Positions 10,700 to 23,768 of a stretch of DNA of 64,000 nucleotides are shown in pieces. A program made the position numbers and the translations under genes. The stretch lies in the NCBI RefSeq assembly GCF_001638985.1, contig NW_017265135.1, positions 1,789,223 to 1,853,222 on the forward strand, given 5' to 3'. The notes under the pieces are model-generated. The model searched no databases, was not told the DNA's origin, and saw nothing but the letters and a program-made list of their open reading frames with translations. How positions within the stretch are numbered: the stretch's first letter is position 1; the number at the start of each line of letters is the position of its first letter. The DNA is from Phycomyces blakesleeanus NRRL 1555(-). Lineage: Eukaryota > Mucoromycota > Mucoromycetes > Mucorales > Phycomycetaceae.

Positions 10700-13600
10700 A
10701 TGGGTGCAACAGATAGCAAACTTGCATTCCGTAAAGGAGTGTTTCGATTATTCGAAGAAAGAGTAATACAAATATAGTATAAATTGGTGGTTGGCTAATT
10801 TTTTTTTCTTTTCTTTTCTTTTCTAATTAGCATATTCCCCCCTCAGATGACTATTGGTCGCTTGTATGTGATTTAGCTGATCCGAATTTTAGTTACTGAA
10901 TTAACGCCAACACCAATATTAGTTCTGGACAATACCAGAAACGGCAGACGATGTATTTTCCCTCATTGGTGCAAGCGATGTTCGACGTGCTCGAGATAAT
11001 GCACGCGAGAATCTGGAAACTCTCATAGACAAGGTCAGGACTACACATTCCAAAAGTGTCTCGAATCTCACCATAAAGGGAACATTCATCCGTAGACAAT
11101 AGATCGTATGGAAGCAATTACAAATGCACCTAATTTCCCCTCGGCACAATACTCTATCAATCACCTTTTGAATTGCTGTCGTATAATGACCCGCATTATG
11201 CCATATATATATGAGAGTCCCGAATGTTCAGAGTGGGAAGATTCATTTTTTTGGACCCCGCGTTTAGTTGAGAAAAAAGCACCTGAAAACTCGGAAGACG
11301 AGACTATAAAGGGTACTTTTGATGAGCAACAACAACAGCACCAGCACCAGCAACAACAGGTGAGAAATATAAATATATGCAAAATAAAAAATAAATTGAA
11401 GATGCAGAGTTTCTTATCCATATAAAGGAGCCCGTTATCGATACCAAACCCCAACCACAATACGACACACTTCCTCCACGTGGAGAGGTGTTTTTATCAT
11501 GTAAATGAGGATTAACAGCGTTGGAGGGTACATAATCGCTAAGATACGTTATGTGGTACATAGTGGTTATTAGGTGCTTGTTTTTGGCGGGTTTCACTTT
11601 GCCTATTTCAATGACAACAAAGGACTCGCGTGTTGTTTACGCCATATGGGAGGCAGGTGTTGGTTCATCAAAGGAGATCGGAACCTACAAAGACAATGAA
11701 ATGAATCGTACTGAGGTTTTGCGACTTCTCACTGTCCTCCTATCCAAATCAATGTACATATCGTCATCTCAGCTATTATCAAAGGAAGATCTGTGGCTTC
11801 GTTTTGTTGCTGCTAAAACAGAGCGCAAGATTGTTTTGGTTGTTCTTTGCAGTCTCATGAACACGGCTTGCAAGTATGATCCAATCGGATGGGGAGTTCC
11901 TTATAATCATGTCTTGATTGCCAATCCTCGAGAGAAGCTTGTTACAATGTGTTTACGTGTTCTGTTAATTTTGCTTGATTATCGATCACCAAGAATATCT
12001 CATTGGATGCGGCACATAGACCAACAACAAACCAAGAACTCTTTAAATGGTAGTACAGCTGATGTAGAAGAAAATGATATACAAAATGCACCTGATCAAA
12101 GTGCTGGTAAATTAAATGCTGGTACCCCAGAAATGAATGACTCGGAGCATTTCCCTGTCGAGACTTCAACAATCACGGCTCCAATTGAGAGTATCAATGA
12201 AAGTGAAGGGAACGTCTTTAGACATTACCTGTCAAAACTACATCGCTCTCAAGACTTTGAGTTTTTGATGGATGGCATGTATCGTATTTTGCTTAATCCT
12301 TTACAAGTATGTTGAATAATATGCAAACACACTCGGATATTATTTGTGTTTATAGCGTGTGTTGATAGGCTAGCAATACCTACTTGCCAGGGTCTACCAA
12401 GCGTGTCGAGTGCAACATTGAGGTTATGATGCTTTGTTGGAGAGTAATGGAAATCAATCTGGTAAGTTTATAAAAAATATCTAAATATGGTGACTCTAAT
12501 ATACTCTATGTTAAATAGAAATTCAGAACATATCTCATGGAGACAGAGCGGGCACTTGATCTTATGGTTGTACTGATATACTACACCATGGAAAACAGAT
12601 CAAATGTTGGTAAGTAACCACAGGTGTGTGGGTGTGTGAGTAGGTGAGTCTCAGGTCTTGGTAATTGATTTACAGTATCTTTTATCAACAGCTCAGGTGG
12701 GTTTGGTAAGAATGTGCACATTCATTCTACAAACACTATCCTCCGACAGGACATTCGGTGTCAAGCTTAATAAACAGTTTGTCAGTCAATCATACCTTCC
12801 GGCTTTAATCCGTATACCTGCTTCCCATGGCACATATGGTGATTTTCTCATAATTGTAAGTTGGAGAGTTTATCAAATATATATGTATATAGCTATGGTT
12901 TATATTCAATGAATTAATTACATGTGTGTGTGGTTTAGTCAATCTTTTCGCTTATTGCAACTACACGTGGGACACTATCCACACTCTATCCTGCCCTTGT
13001 TCTTACCATCTCTAATGTATCTCCTTATCTGAAAAACTTGTCGGTTACCTCTTCAAGCAAGTTGGTTGGGCTGTTCAGTTCGATATCGGCACCTGGATTT
13101 TTGTTGGCAGATGAATCAAACTACAGATTATTGAGTTACCTCATTGAAGCCTTTAACAACATTATACAATATCAGTTTACAGGTATATTCAATTGATGTG
13201 CAGCATTTACGTTAAGTTATACTTATACTTTCTTTATATATTTACCTTTTTTAAAACTCCTCTACACTATAGATAACCCAAATTTTGTATATGCAATTGT
13301 ACGAAACCATGCCAAGTTTGAGAGACTGCGTGACTTGAGCTTTACGAACGCTTTAGCAGAGATTGAACGGTTACGTCAACTAAAAGAAAGTAAAATACAA
13401 ACCGATCAGGGACCAGAAGAAAACAAGTCTGTGGTAGAGACAAATAATGGACCCGATGTTAACAAGAGCCAGGAAAGCTTAGCTGAGAATCCAAGTTCAC
13501 CCAGAAATACTGGAAGTAACTCGGAAGGAAACTCAGAAGAATCGCAAGCAATACAGAACACAAAGCTTTTTGCACAAGGATTAAGTGAATCGCCAGAGGG

Positions 13601-13755
13601 TCAGGACTTCTCAAGAACTCCCCAGAGACAAGGCAGTATATCCTCTACAATCTCCACTCCAAGTGTCCTTCCAGGAGCAAAGCACGGGTTTGTTCCCACT
13701 GAAGAATGGGTAAGAACCAGAGGAATTATTTACTTTTCACATATATACACACTTA

Positions 13756-13797
<42 letters not shown>

Positions 13798-14284
13798 AGT
13801 GTGTGTGTGTTTGTAAATTAGTGTGTCGGCCTATTAATACTGATCACTTTGTTTTTCAATGCCAAAGTGGTCTAGATGGCATTCACAGCTGCCTCTACAG
13901 CCGATTCTTTTATTACTTGAACACCTTGTACCCCAGGTGGAAGCAAAATGTGCGGCTGAATCACTTACCACGGATGCTCAAGTTCTGGAGTTCCTTCGCC
14001 AGATCACACTTGTAGGGATACTACCCCATCCTCAACCAATTTTCATTCGCAAATTTCAATGGGGAGAGGCACTGTTTATCTGGTTTAGAAGTATGCTTTG
14101 GGGACAGGCCTATGTATCATCTCTTTCAGAATATGGAGCCTGGAATGGAACACAAGTTAAGCTGTTTCAAATTAAGCAACAAGTAGCGCCTACACACCAG
14201 CAGAGACAATCTTCAGAAAATCCTACTCCTTCCCCAAGAATATCACTGGCATCAAACTCTCAGCAACCTTCTACGAGTCAATGA
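10700..14284 (+). CDS. HID1: HID1 family protein (Golgi/secretory trafficking)
   Basis: Twelve exons: 10700-10762, 10831-10863, 10923-11033, 11096-11359, 11410-11500, 11564-12306, 12369-12461, 12519-12609, 12692-12855, 12939-13182, 13273-13709, 13868-14284. They give 916 residues with consistent phases. The start MGATDSKLAFRK matches the family and puts Gly at position 2, a likely N-myristoylation site. Other landmarks: DDYWSLFWTIPETADDVFSL, MPYIYE, TYLPGSTKR, the GVKLNKQF block, SPYLKNLS, EAFNNIIQYQF, and near the end LVGILPHPQPIFIRKF and WFRSMLWG. HID1 proteins are peripheral Golgi proteins that act in dense-core vesicle and trans-Golgi sorting; S. pombe homologues anchor a deubiquitinase at the Golgi. 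Insertions here are Gln/His-rich (about residue 140) and a Ser-rich linker in the 13273-13709 exon. The donor GTCAGG at 11034 is atypical. Confidence 0.93.
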
Positions 14285-17200
14285 TATACATATTGAAACT
14301 AAAATGATGTTTATAAATATTATTGTATAAATATCATATTCTTGTATTGTCAAATAAATAAACCAAAAACGATTCGATATCATGACATAAAGTTGAAAAG
14401 CACTTGCTCTATCAAATGTTTTTCACTGCTAGATTTTGTTGACCTTTTTGTTAAAGGGATTTTTCAGTGAAAAATTCTCGATTTTTCTTTGATTCATTTC
14501 CAATGTTATTACTTTTTGATTAAAGAAACACTTTAACCCAATAATTCAAATATGACAAGATGCCCAAATTTTTTTTTATTAATATGAATTAATACTTTGT
14601 CTTTTCTTGATATAGCATAACTTTCTCAATCTCTTCAAAATTAGGTAAAAAAAAGAACTGGCAGTAGCTTAAAGCAAATTGACAATATTGAAATGGCAAA
14701 GTCATAACATTTTTTGAGCAATTGCATCAAAAGAAACAAAACAAAAAAAACCAGCATGTATCAAAATCCTATTCCACTCCATGCAATCTTATGTGAGAAT
14801 TTACCTCTTTTATGATACCCATGTTTTGGTACTCAATATACCATAATGTCTGATAATTTGTCTATACACAATATTGAATGATGCGTCTTTTAACTGCCAA
14901 TACCTTTCTATTCTTATTATTTGAATTTAGATCATCCTTCGCACTGTAAATATACTTGTCCATGTGTGTATACAATAACAAATATAGGATACCCAGCAAT
15001 CATTGATATTCAAAGTACAAAAAGGTTTGCAGATAATGATTATTGCCTTATAAATACATTCAAACTGAACTTTCTGTGCACATTCTATATAAATACAATG
15101 AGGACATTACTTGCGTATTCAATTCACCATGCCTTTTCTGCCTCTCTTTCAAACACGCATTTTTTCATTCATTCTCATATCTCATTTCTCTTCTTTTTTT
15201 TAAAAAAAAAACTTTTCTCTTTTTTCCTTTCTCTCATTTCAATACATCCTCATTACAAATTTCAATCACATTAGCCAAATTCAATAACATACATTTCACG
15301 GCATCTGTATTCTCAAAAACTATTCTAGCTTTAATCACTATATACTTTATAGCCAAGAACAACATCTATGATTAAGCACGGCTATCGCTGCAATGTTAAA
15401 ATATACAAATCGTATTTCATTTATTTTCAGTTATTCAACTAGATTAATTTTTCTTACAGATGGGACTTTCTGATTACAACGTTAACCTCTTCAAGCATGT
15501 AAAAAAAAAGTTTAAAGGCGTGTTTTTTTTATTGGAGACGATACTAGTTAAAAAAAGACTTTATTTATTTAAAAATATACATATATATATAAAGAAACTA
15601 TCCTATTTGATTTAATTTCACTTAATGTTCTTTTACATGAGTAAAAGAATAGAGAAGGTGTTATCTAGTGGAAAATTGAATATTTTATCCATTTTCAATT
15701 GAAACGGCGATGTAATTTCCAATGATTGTTATACGTTTTTCTCGGTTGACGCGATTTAGTGGAAAATGTATGTGGAAAATTACGAATTTTCTAATTTTCC
15801 ACTAACATTTTCCATTAATTATTTCCTCAAAATCGAGCTTATTATCTCACTCTCAAATTAAGGTATAGGGTAGCCAGGAGTGTCTATTGTATATGTAATT
15901 AATTTATTCGATCTTTAAAGGTCGAATTTATTTAAAAAAAAAAAAGATTGAAATTTATGAGGATTTATTTTCTTATATTTGACACAGTATGATGTTCTCA
16001 TCAATTGATAAGTTTCCACAACTGCTGCCGGAGTGCTTTGTTTTTTACTGGGTTTGTCCAATCTTTATTTTTTAACAGTCACACTTTTTCCATTAGATAA
16101 CACCTCCTCTAATAAAAAGCATAACACCAAGTTCTTTGTCCCCGCATTACGCGGCTCAATCTCCTTCAGGACGTAAACCTGACTTGGTAGCGAAGGAGGT
16201 GCTGGAATGGTGGCAAACCAACGGAAAGCACCCGTTCATCCAGTCCCACATCTCGTCACCGAGTAATGTGGGTGCGAACTCGCCAGAGAACTTACCACTA
16301 GGTGATAAGGTCCAGCTCATTCGACTACCAGTAGCTTCACCGTCAGCCGTTAAAGAGTTCAGTCAGGTTAGCAGTGAAGAGCCAGCACATCTCACCACAG
16401 GTTAGACCTCCCTCCCCCCAGCATCATGATTCCACATTGGCGATGCGATGTACACAGTAGTCTTTCCAAAAGAAAAGAGACCATGCCCCACGACTTCTCA
16501 GAATTAACTGAGCTGGCGAGTAACAACTTTCACTTTCCGATGCTTGTAGCATGGAAGAATCTCCCTGCAACGGTCGCAAGAGACGCCTCACTATGAAACC
16601 GGGACTGTTGTTGCTCAAGGAGAAAACAAACGACACGCGTTGGAGGGGGTCTATATGTAACAAAAAAATTTGCATCTGAGATTTATGATTAGGACTGCGC
16701 TTTCTGTCAGTCTTAGATACCCACGTCAGAGCAAACGTGACATAGCTGTATACTTTTTTACCAGACCTGTGTAACTGTTCTACAACATAAGAGACAGATA
16801 ATAGTATTCAATCAAACTACTACCAAATATGACTTTTCAAAGAGAAGCAAAGTAAAGCAAAGAAGCAAAGAATTAAGGAAAGGTTTGGTATTGATCGGTG
16901 TGGCAATAACTTTAAAAGTTGAGTACAGGTTTCTATAACGGCGATTTGCAAGTTACTCTAAACTGGTCTGTGCATTTTTTGCTCAAGGACACAAGAAAAG
17001 TTATTCTTTCTTTTGATCAAACAATTAGACACAAAAAGGGACCCGACAGCTACTAGGAGATAAACCTATATATATCTCAAAGTGATATTTAGCAATGAAT
17101 AAAAAGCATAATACATATGTATATTACTTGGATCTCCACAATACGATAGACGGCGGGATTTTGAATTCAAGATTGAGTTTCATTGAAATGGGGTTATGCG

Positions 17201-18982
17201 ATGGTTGAAAGTGCCGAGATGATTTCCCAAGGGAATAAGCGTTTGCCATAAGATGTTTAAGGATTATGGTGCAGAACATAACAGACGCTCTCAACTCGAG
17301 TTTAATAAGAGCTCTAAATACTAATGGTGGTCATATACCAATAAATATGAAAGAAATTAGCAAATGAATACTACTCGAGAGATCGAATTTTATCCTTTTG
17401 TTAAGAGGTGTATTTAGCACTGACAGACCAGCCGTTCCAGACTATGTAGTATAAAGTAAATCTCTCAGAAAAGAAGAAATATATACCAAAGATATTCATA
17501 AAGTGCAAGCCTTTTAGGTCTACTATTTTTCTTTAGAATAATTTTGAAACATGATTATTGTAACGAAGATTATCAAAGGTATAACACTTTTGAATATACA
17601 TGAGCAACTGCCAATAGCTGATATTTGAATTCGTTTTATTCTTTAAATCACAGAGAACAAAAGCAAGACTTAGCTATATAGAGGGAGGCTTGATATATTC
17701 AATGGAGAGAAAAATAATAATCTAATGAGGGGTCCCGTTAAAATATTTGATCGGAAAAGAGTCTAACAACACCTTTAGCGTACTAAATACCAATATTGAC
17801 TTGTTTATGAACTTAGCTAATTGATTGACAAAGGTAATGTCGATTCAGAGAGCGATTTTGAAAAATTCTTATGATATTTTTTCAAAATTCCCCTCTGATA
17901 TATCCCTTTTTTTCCTATAGTGGCTCTTTCGATTATACATATTTTTTTTAAAATGAAATAGTTCCACAAAATAGCCACATACAGCAATAGTCTCCCCACC
18001 CTCTCTCTCTGACGATATATTTATATTTATTCTGGATAATATCTCACTCATTTGTTCCCTCTTCTTCGTTGAATTTCCGTTTTTTTCACTTTTACATTGT
18101 CTTCAGTACTTATACTGTGTCGATTACACCTACTATTACATATCTATTGTGTCTGAGAGCTTTTAATTTCTACTTCTGTTCCACCTACCTCTATTTTAGT
18201 AGTCTACTTGTAATTACGTCGGTACTTTTACATATATATATTATTGCCCAAGAATTACGACTATTGTTTTCACTGTTTCTATTTCTATAACTTAATGGCT
18301 AATGCATCGATATTCTGGTATGTACTTCCCCTTTATTCCTGCTCCTTTTTGTAAGTAGTAATGATAGTCCCAGGTATTTTTTTTTACTTAATTATGCTGA
18401 GAAAGAATAAGAAGAAGAAAAGCGAAATCAAGGCACAAGTAAAATTTGAAGAAAAGCCTAAAAATGAGTTACCTGATAATATGTTTACATTCTTACTTAA
18501 GATTATTACAAACTTTGACTTTTCCTCAGGCTTTCTAAATTTATAAACGTCATATAGAGCACTCCTCAAGAAACATAATATATGTGCTTATATATACTTT
18601 TTTCTAAAAACGCGTTTAGTTTGTTATATTCAAGGCGTTGTTTACACACAGCAGTAAGGACAGTAATAATAGCGGCAATGAACTTGACTTACTATTAGTA
18701 TTATCATTTCAATTAATTAATTAACCAATTAATTAGCCAATAAAGATAAAATAAAAAGCAATGTCAAAAATGTGCTCTTGTTTCAAATCTCGTTCCTAAA
18801 AATAATGGAGGTTTATTATTATTGTGCTTTTTATCATAACATGAAACCTTCTTTTCCAAAGTCTTATTTTTTCTGACACCCGTGACTGTCGAGAGAAAGA
18901 TAAAAGGCGTTTTGAAGTGATTTGCCTATTTTTTTTTTAGGAGAGAAGGAAAAAGAAAGAGAAACTCAAGCTTTCATTCACA
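14285..18982. other. 4.7-kb AT-rich gap with one higher-GC island
   Basis: Very AT-rich, with T8A10 at 15194-15211 and repeated short palindromic phrases. The only part that looks protein-coding is the island at about 16090-16680 (listed separately). Short hydrophobic frames around 18069-18546 lack a consistent splice model, so I did not call them. No RNA gene seen. Confidence 0.55.
16097..16400 (+). other. Candidate orphan internal exon or gene relic
   Basis: A 304-nt open stretch is bounded by a pyrimidine-rich acceptor ending TTAG (16093-16096) and a GT donor (GTTAGA at 16401). It enters in phase 0 and leaves in phase 1. It encodes about 101 residues of ordinary, non-repetitive composition (for example KPDLVAKEVLEWWQ, and a Ser/Pro-rich remainder), in a clearly less AT-rich patch. 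No in-frame ATG is present and no partner exon was found on either side. Further frames, one per strand, continue to about 16675. I do not recognise the family. It may be a relic of a gene or transposon, or an exon of a gene whose other exons I missed. Confidence 0.3.
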
Positions 18983-20529
18983 ATGAGCGCTTACAATTAC
19001 GTAATAACAGCAAAGCCTGCTACAGCTGTACATGATGCAGTCAAAGGTTACTTCCTTAGCTCATACGTACAAAATCTTATTATAAGGTAATGACTTTTTC
19101 TCTTCTTCTTGAAACCAAAAAACAAAAAACAAAGAAGCTTGTCTGATCGTCCTTTATGTATACATACTTGATTCCACAACCTTTTAATTATTTATTTTTA
19201 ATTGAAGCAAGGGAACATGCATTGAGATATACAGCTTAGACGGTTTACACTTGAAACACAAGCACGATTTCAGCTTGTACGGTCGCATTAGAGCCATGGA
19301 GATATGTAGTCTTCCGGTATGACTTTTATTGAATTCCAAAAAAAAAGACGTGCAATCTCACTAAATTTCACTGCACTATACTACACGACACGACACAATA
19401 CAGGAAAAACCTCAGGGTATTCTTTTTGTGCTGACTGAATCACATGAGTACGTGATCCTGTATTACGATGCCGAACATAACTCTGTAGATACATACGCCA
19501 AAGGAGTGATACAACATAAATTCGTCCGTAAAACGAACTTTGGGCCAATGACTAGTATCGACCAGAGTGGAAAGATTGTTATTACTAGTATTTTTGGAGG
19601 AGTCATAAGTGTTCTGTCGTTAATGGATGCAAGAATCTCTGTGTTAAATTCCGTAAAAGGAAAGGCGAAAGACACCGGGAGACCCAATACCCCCGTATTC
19701 TTCAATTTACGGTAAAGTATTAAAGAAAGGGCACGTATAGCATATATCATATATTAGAGGATGGAAAGATTTTATTATTATATTTTAGAAATGAATCCAA
19801 CTAGCGATTTATTTTTGACATTCTGTATATAGTATTCCAGAAAATGAAATTATCTCACTTACCACCGTGTGCGCCAACGACGCCCTAAGATTTGTGGTTT
19901 TGTACTCTGATGAAAACGAAAGACGACACATTAAGACATACGATATAAACATAGCAACAAAGGCTTTGGTAACGAAGAGCCAGTTTCATGCAAGCGTAGA
20001 AGATCACGATCAGATTGTTGTTTCAGTCCCGGAACCATACAAAGGTGTTTTGGTTATCGGTGAATTGACAATATCATATTATGATCTCGAGGGAAGCTCT
20101 AAAACCATTAGCGTTCCGGCAATGGATGTCAAAGGGTACGGGATGGTTAACACACATGGACCTAATGTGCAGTTCTTGATTGGAGACTCTACGGGAATGT
20201 TACATATGCTTACTCTGGTACCCGTGTCAAAAGTGATCCCAGAATTGATATTTGAGAATATTGGGCAGGTAAATACCAATTTTGAATAAGTAAATAAGTC
20301 AATACATAGAGCCATAGCTACATAGATTTATAATCAAATAGATCCGTAGATCTATAGATTCATAGTTACATAGTTACGCAGGTACATACGTACATACGTA
20401 TATAGGCATATAGGTATATCGGTACATACATACCCAGATACATAGATACATATATGTTTAAATACATTTACATAAATTGATACATACACATACACATACA
20501 CATACAAATACACATACACATACACATAC

Positions 20530-20618
<89 letters not shown>

Positions 20619-23600
20619 GACATATACATATACATATATATATACATATATACATATATGTATAGATAAAAAAAATATAAATATAAATAAATAAATAAAA
20701 AATGTTTATGTAGACGCATGTCCCATCATCAATCGTCAGTTTGGGAGGCGGGATTGTGTATCTGGGATCCCCAGAAGGAGATTCGTGCTTGATAAAACTT
20801 TCAAAGAATGCATACAACGTGTCTAGTTTCGATGTTATTGAAGAATATCCAAGTCTTGCACCGATAACGGACTTTTGTTTGTTTGACCTTGATAAACAAG
20901 GCATGGTATGTCTATCATTTGTGAATATAAATATAAATACATATATATATATATATAAGAGAGAGAGAGAGAGAGAGAACATACACAAACGGATATATAC
21001 ATAGGCTTACAGTACAAAACCAACAAAACAAAACCAACAAAACAAAATGTGTAGAAAACCATGGTTTGTTGCTCTGGTGTAGAAAATGATGGTAGTTTAA
21101 GAATGGTCCGAGGTGGCATTGGATTCTCAAAGGAATTTGCGGTTCCAATGAAAGGAGTAACCAAAATTTGGCCTCTTTTATCTAGAAATAATAAGTGGTA
21201 AGATTTACTTGTTTTCTTTCCTTCTTTCTTTAAAAATTCAAATTTGATAATTAATGACACTTATTATAATTTTTGGAATATTTGTATTTTAGGCAAGATG
21301 GTCTTGTAATATCGCTTTTGAATTCCTCTCGACTTGTACAATATAATTATGAAACGATGACTACGGCAGAAGTGTCCAATTTCCCGAATTTCTGCTACGA
21401 TGAACGAACGTTGTCCACCGCAATTACAAAACAAGGAAGCCTTATCCAAGTTACTCCTTCTTGGGTTCGGTTAATGCCATATTCTCACGGCTGTAAGCAA
21501 TTCAGTAAATGGTCTCCGCCTAGTATAGGTTCTCGGATTGATGTTGCCTACACAACTTCGAGTGTCTGTATTTTATCATATGAAATAGGAGTTCTGGCAT
21601 TATTGAGTGCTAACGATCTGACACTTTCTATAAAAAGGTAAGCTTTTGTTTTAAATAATATATATATATATATAATTTACTAATAAGGACACACACACAC
21701 ACTTATATATAAACAATAGGGAAAGGAAATTCGATGATGAAATATCATGTATCTATGTCAGTCCTGAAGTACCTAATAATTCAGGACCTGTTTTTGTGGC
21801 AATTGGCCTATGGGGAGGTCAGGATGTCAAACTCTTGAATATTTCAGATTTTTCGACGGTATGGGAGAACAAGATTGAAGCTGATGCTGTGCCTAGAGAT
21901 GTGCGCTACACTAAACTTGGAGAACATGATTACTTTTTCGTTGGTTTGGGTAAGTAAAGAACGAGAGAAAAATCCCCTGACAAGCAAGCAATCAAACCAA
22001 AATGAAACGTACGATAATAACAATATATCACTGCTCTATATGTGTGCTTATAGACGATGGAAGAATGGTTTATTTTTGCTCAAAAGATGGCATGAAAACT
22101 CAAAGAGAAGTCTCTATTGGAATTGGAAAAATACAATTCCATTCTTTTGAAATCAATGGGGAAAACGCTATATTCGTTGCTTCTGATAGACCCACGATAA
22201 TTACCAGCTCTCATGGAAGACTAGTATATTCTTCTGTCAATGCCGAGGTATATATCTTACATATATTTTTCTCACTTTTATTAATCGATCGATTTATCTA
22301 TTTAGGAAATCTTTGGGTTCTGCACATACTATTCCCCAGACAAAGAGAAATATAATTTGCTTGCAACTTCTACTGAGCTTATGTTTGGGTCGATTGACAC
22401 CAAACGAAGCCTTCACGCAATCAAATTCCCACTAGACAAACGAATGAGTCGCAGAATAGCTTACCATGAAGATTCAAAAACAATTGCCGTTGCAACTGTA
22501 CAAACAAAATTAAGAAATGAGGTTAATTTTAGCAAAGGATGGCTACAGATCTTTGATGCATACACTCTTAAATGTAAGTGAAAGCTACTACTACTACTAC
22601 TACTGTGTATATGATTTTACTTGAAAATATTAATTATCATTATTAATATTAGGTGTTGATACAATTGATCTTTTGGAAAACGAGTTGATCGAAAGTTTGT
22701 TGTCTACAAAAGTAGAGGGATATGATATGTCTTTTCTTTTTGTGGGAACGGCTATCCTTGAAGAAGATGACTCGGATCCAGAAAATGGCCGCATTTTAGT
22801 ATACAAAGTCTGTGATCGACACACATATAGTTTAGTAGATGCGGTTAAAGTTCCGGGTGTGGTGTATGACATTCAACCGATCAAGGGCAGCATTGTTGCT
22901 TCTGTTGTAGGAACTGTGAGTATTCATACTATATCTAAGTGATGTTGGCTTTAGTGTGTACAAAAAAAAAGAGTTATTATACATTTCTAAGCTAATAGTA
23001 ATTACTTAGATATATTACATGTCTCACTTCAATCCTGACGCGAATTTGGGAGAACGATTTACTATGGTTCCTAAACTTGATGTTAGCAACACCATCCTAG
23101 CAATTGACACAGACGACGACAGGATTTTGACTGGTGATTTGATGCACTCGATGGCCTTATTGAAGATGGAAGACTCGTCTGAAACCACACAACTGGAAAA
23201 GGTGGCCCGAGACTTCAACTCGAGCTGGATGACGACCGTTAAGATCCTAAGAGACGATTCATACATTGGGGCCGACGCACTCTTGAATCTGTTTACATTA
23301 AAGCCGTCGAAACAGACGGAGGATTGTGCATTAGAGCGAATGGAGGTGATTGGAGAATATCAGCTTGGGGACTTGGTGAACAGGTTCCGAAGTGGAACAC
23401 TCTCTGAAAAGAGTAGAGAAAAGCAAGATGTTGTGATTGATCGAAACACATTCCTATATGCCACGGTCAATGGTGCGATTGGATCGATATCGAGCATTTC
23501 GGTGAACGAATACGAGCTTCTTTTGAAGATACAACAACAACTGGAGACGCTTCCGTCGATTGGAAGTCTGGAACACCGAAGATGGCGATCGTTTAATAAC

Positions 23601-23768
23601 GGTACTCGTACAGGTGAACCACGAGGATTTATTGATGGAGACCTGATCGAAACCTTCCTCCACCTCCCTAAAGAAAAAAGAAATCGGGTATACAAATCCA
23701 TTGATAATCTTAACACCCCGTTGTCTGATATCATTCAGCTTATTGAGAGTCTATCTGATGTTCGTTAG
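18983..23768 (+). CDS. DDB1: DNA damage-binding protein 1 (CUL4 adaptor)
   Basis: Twelve exons: 18983-19086, 19208-19316, 19404-19711, 19833-20268, 20714-20905, 21055-21197, 21293-21637, 21720-21949, 22054-22247, 22306-22573, 22653-22915, 23010-23768. They encode 1116 residues, against 1140 in human. Landmarks: N-terminal [77 protein letters not shown], and the C-terminal block with [22 protein letters not shown] and an IQLIESL helix. DDB1 is a triple beta-propeller that links CUL4 ligases to substrate receptors in DNA repair, replication control and heterochromatin. Order and length identify DDB1 rather than CPSF160 or SF3B3. The fourth intron (445 nt) is about five times the usual size because of a microsatellite. 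Confidence 0.95.
20480..20660. repeat. (ACATAC/ACATAT)n microsatellite in a DDB1 intron
   Basis: About 180 bp of hexamer repeat, beginning with ACATAC units and changing to ACATAT units, inside the 445-nt intron 20269-20713. Its frames read as His/Ile or Tyr/Met repeats and are not genes. A (GA)n run follows in the next intron at about 20958-20978. Confidence 0.9.

Noticed and set aside
18301..18546. Hydrophobic then Lys-rich frame that could be a small membrane protein
   Set aside because: The upstream ATG cannot be joined in phase by the available GT and AG sites, and the residues are low in complexity.
20468..20988. Open frames coding Tyr/Met or His/Ile repeats
   Set aside because: They are translations of the microsatellite in a DDB1 intron.
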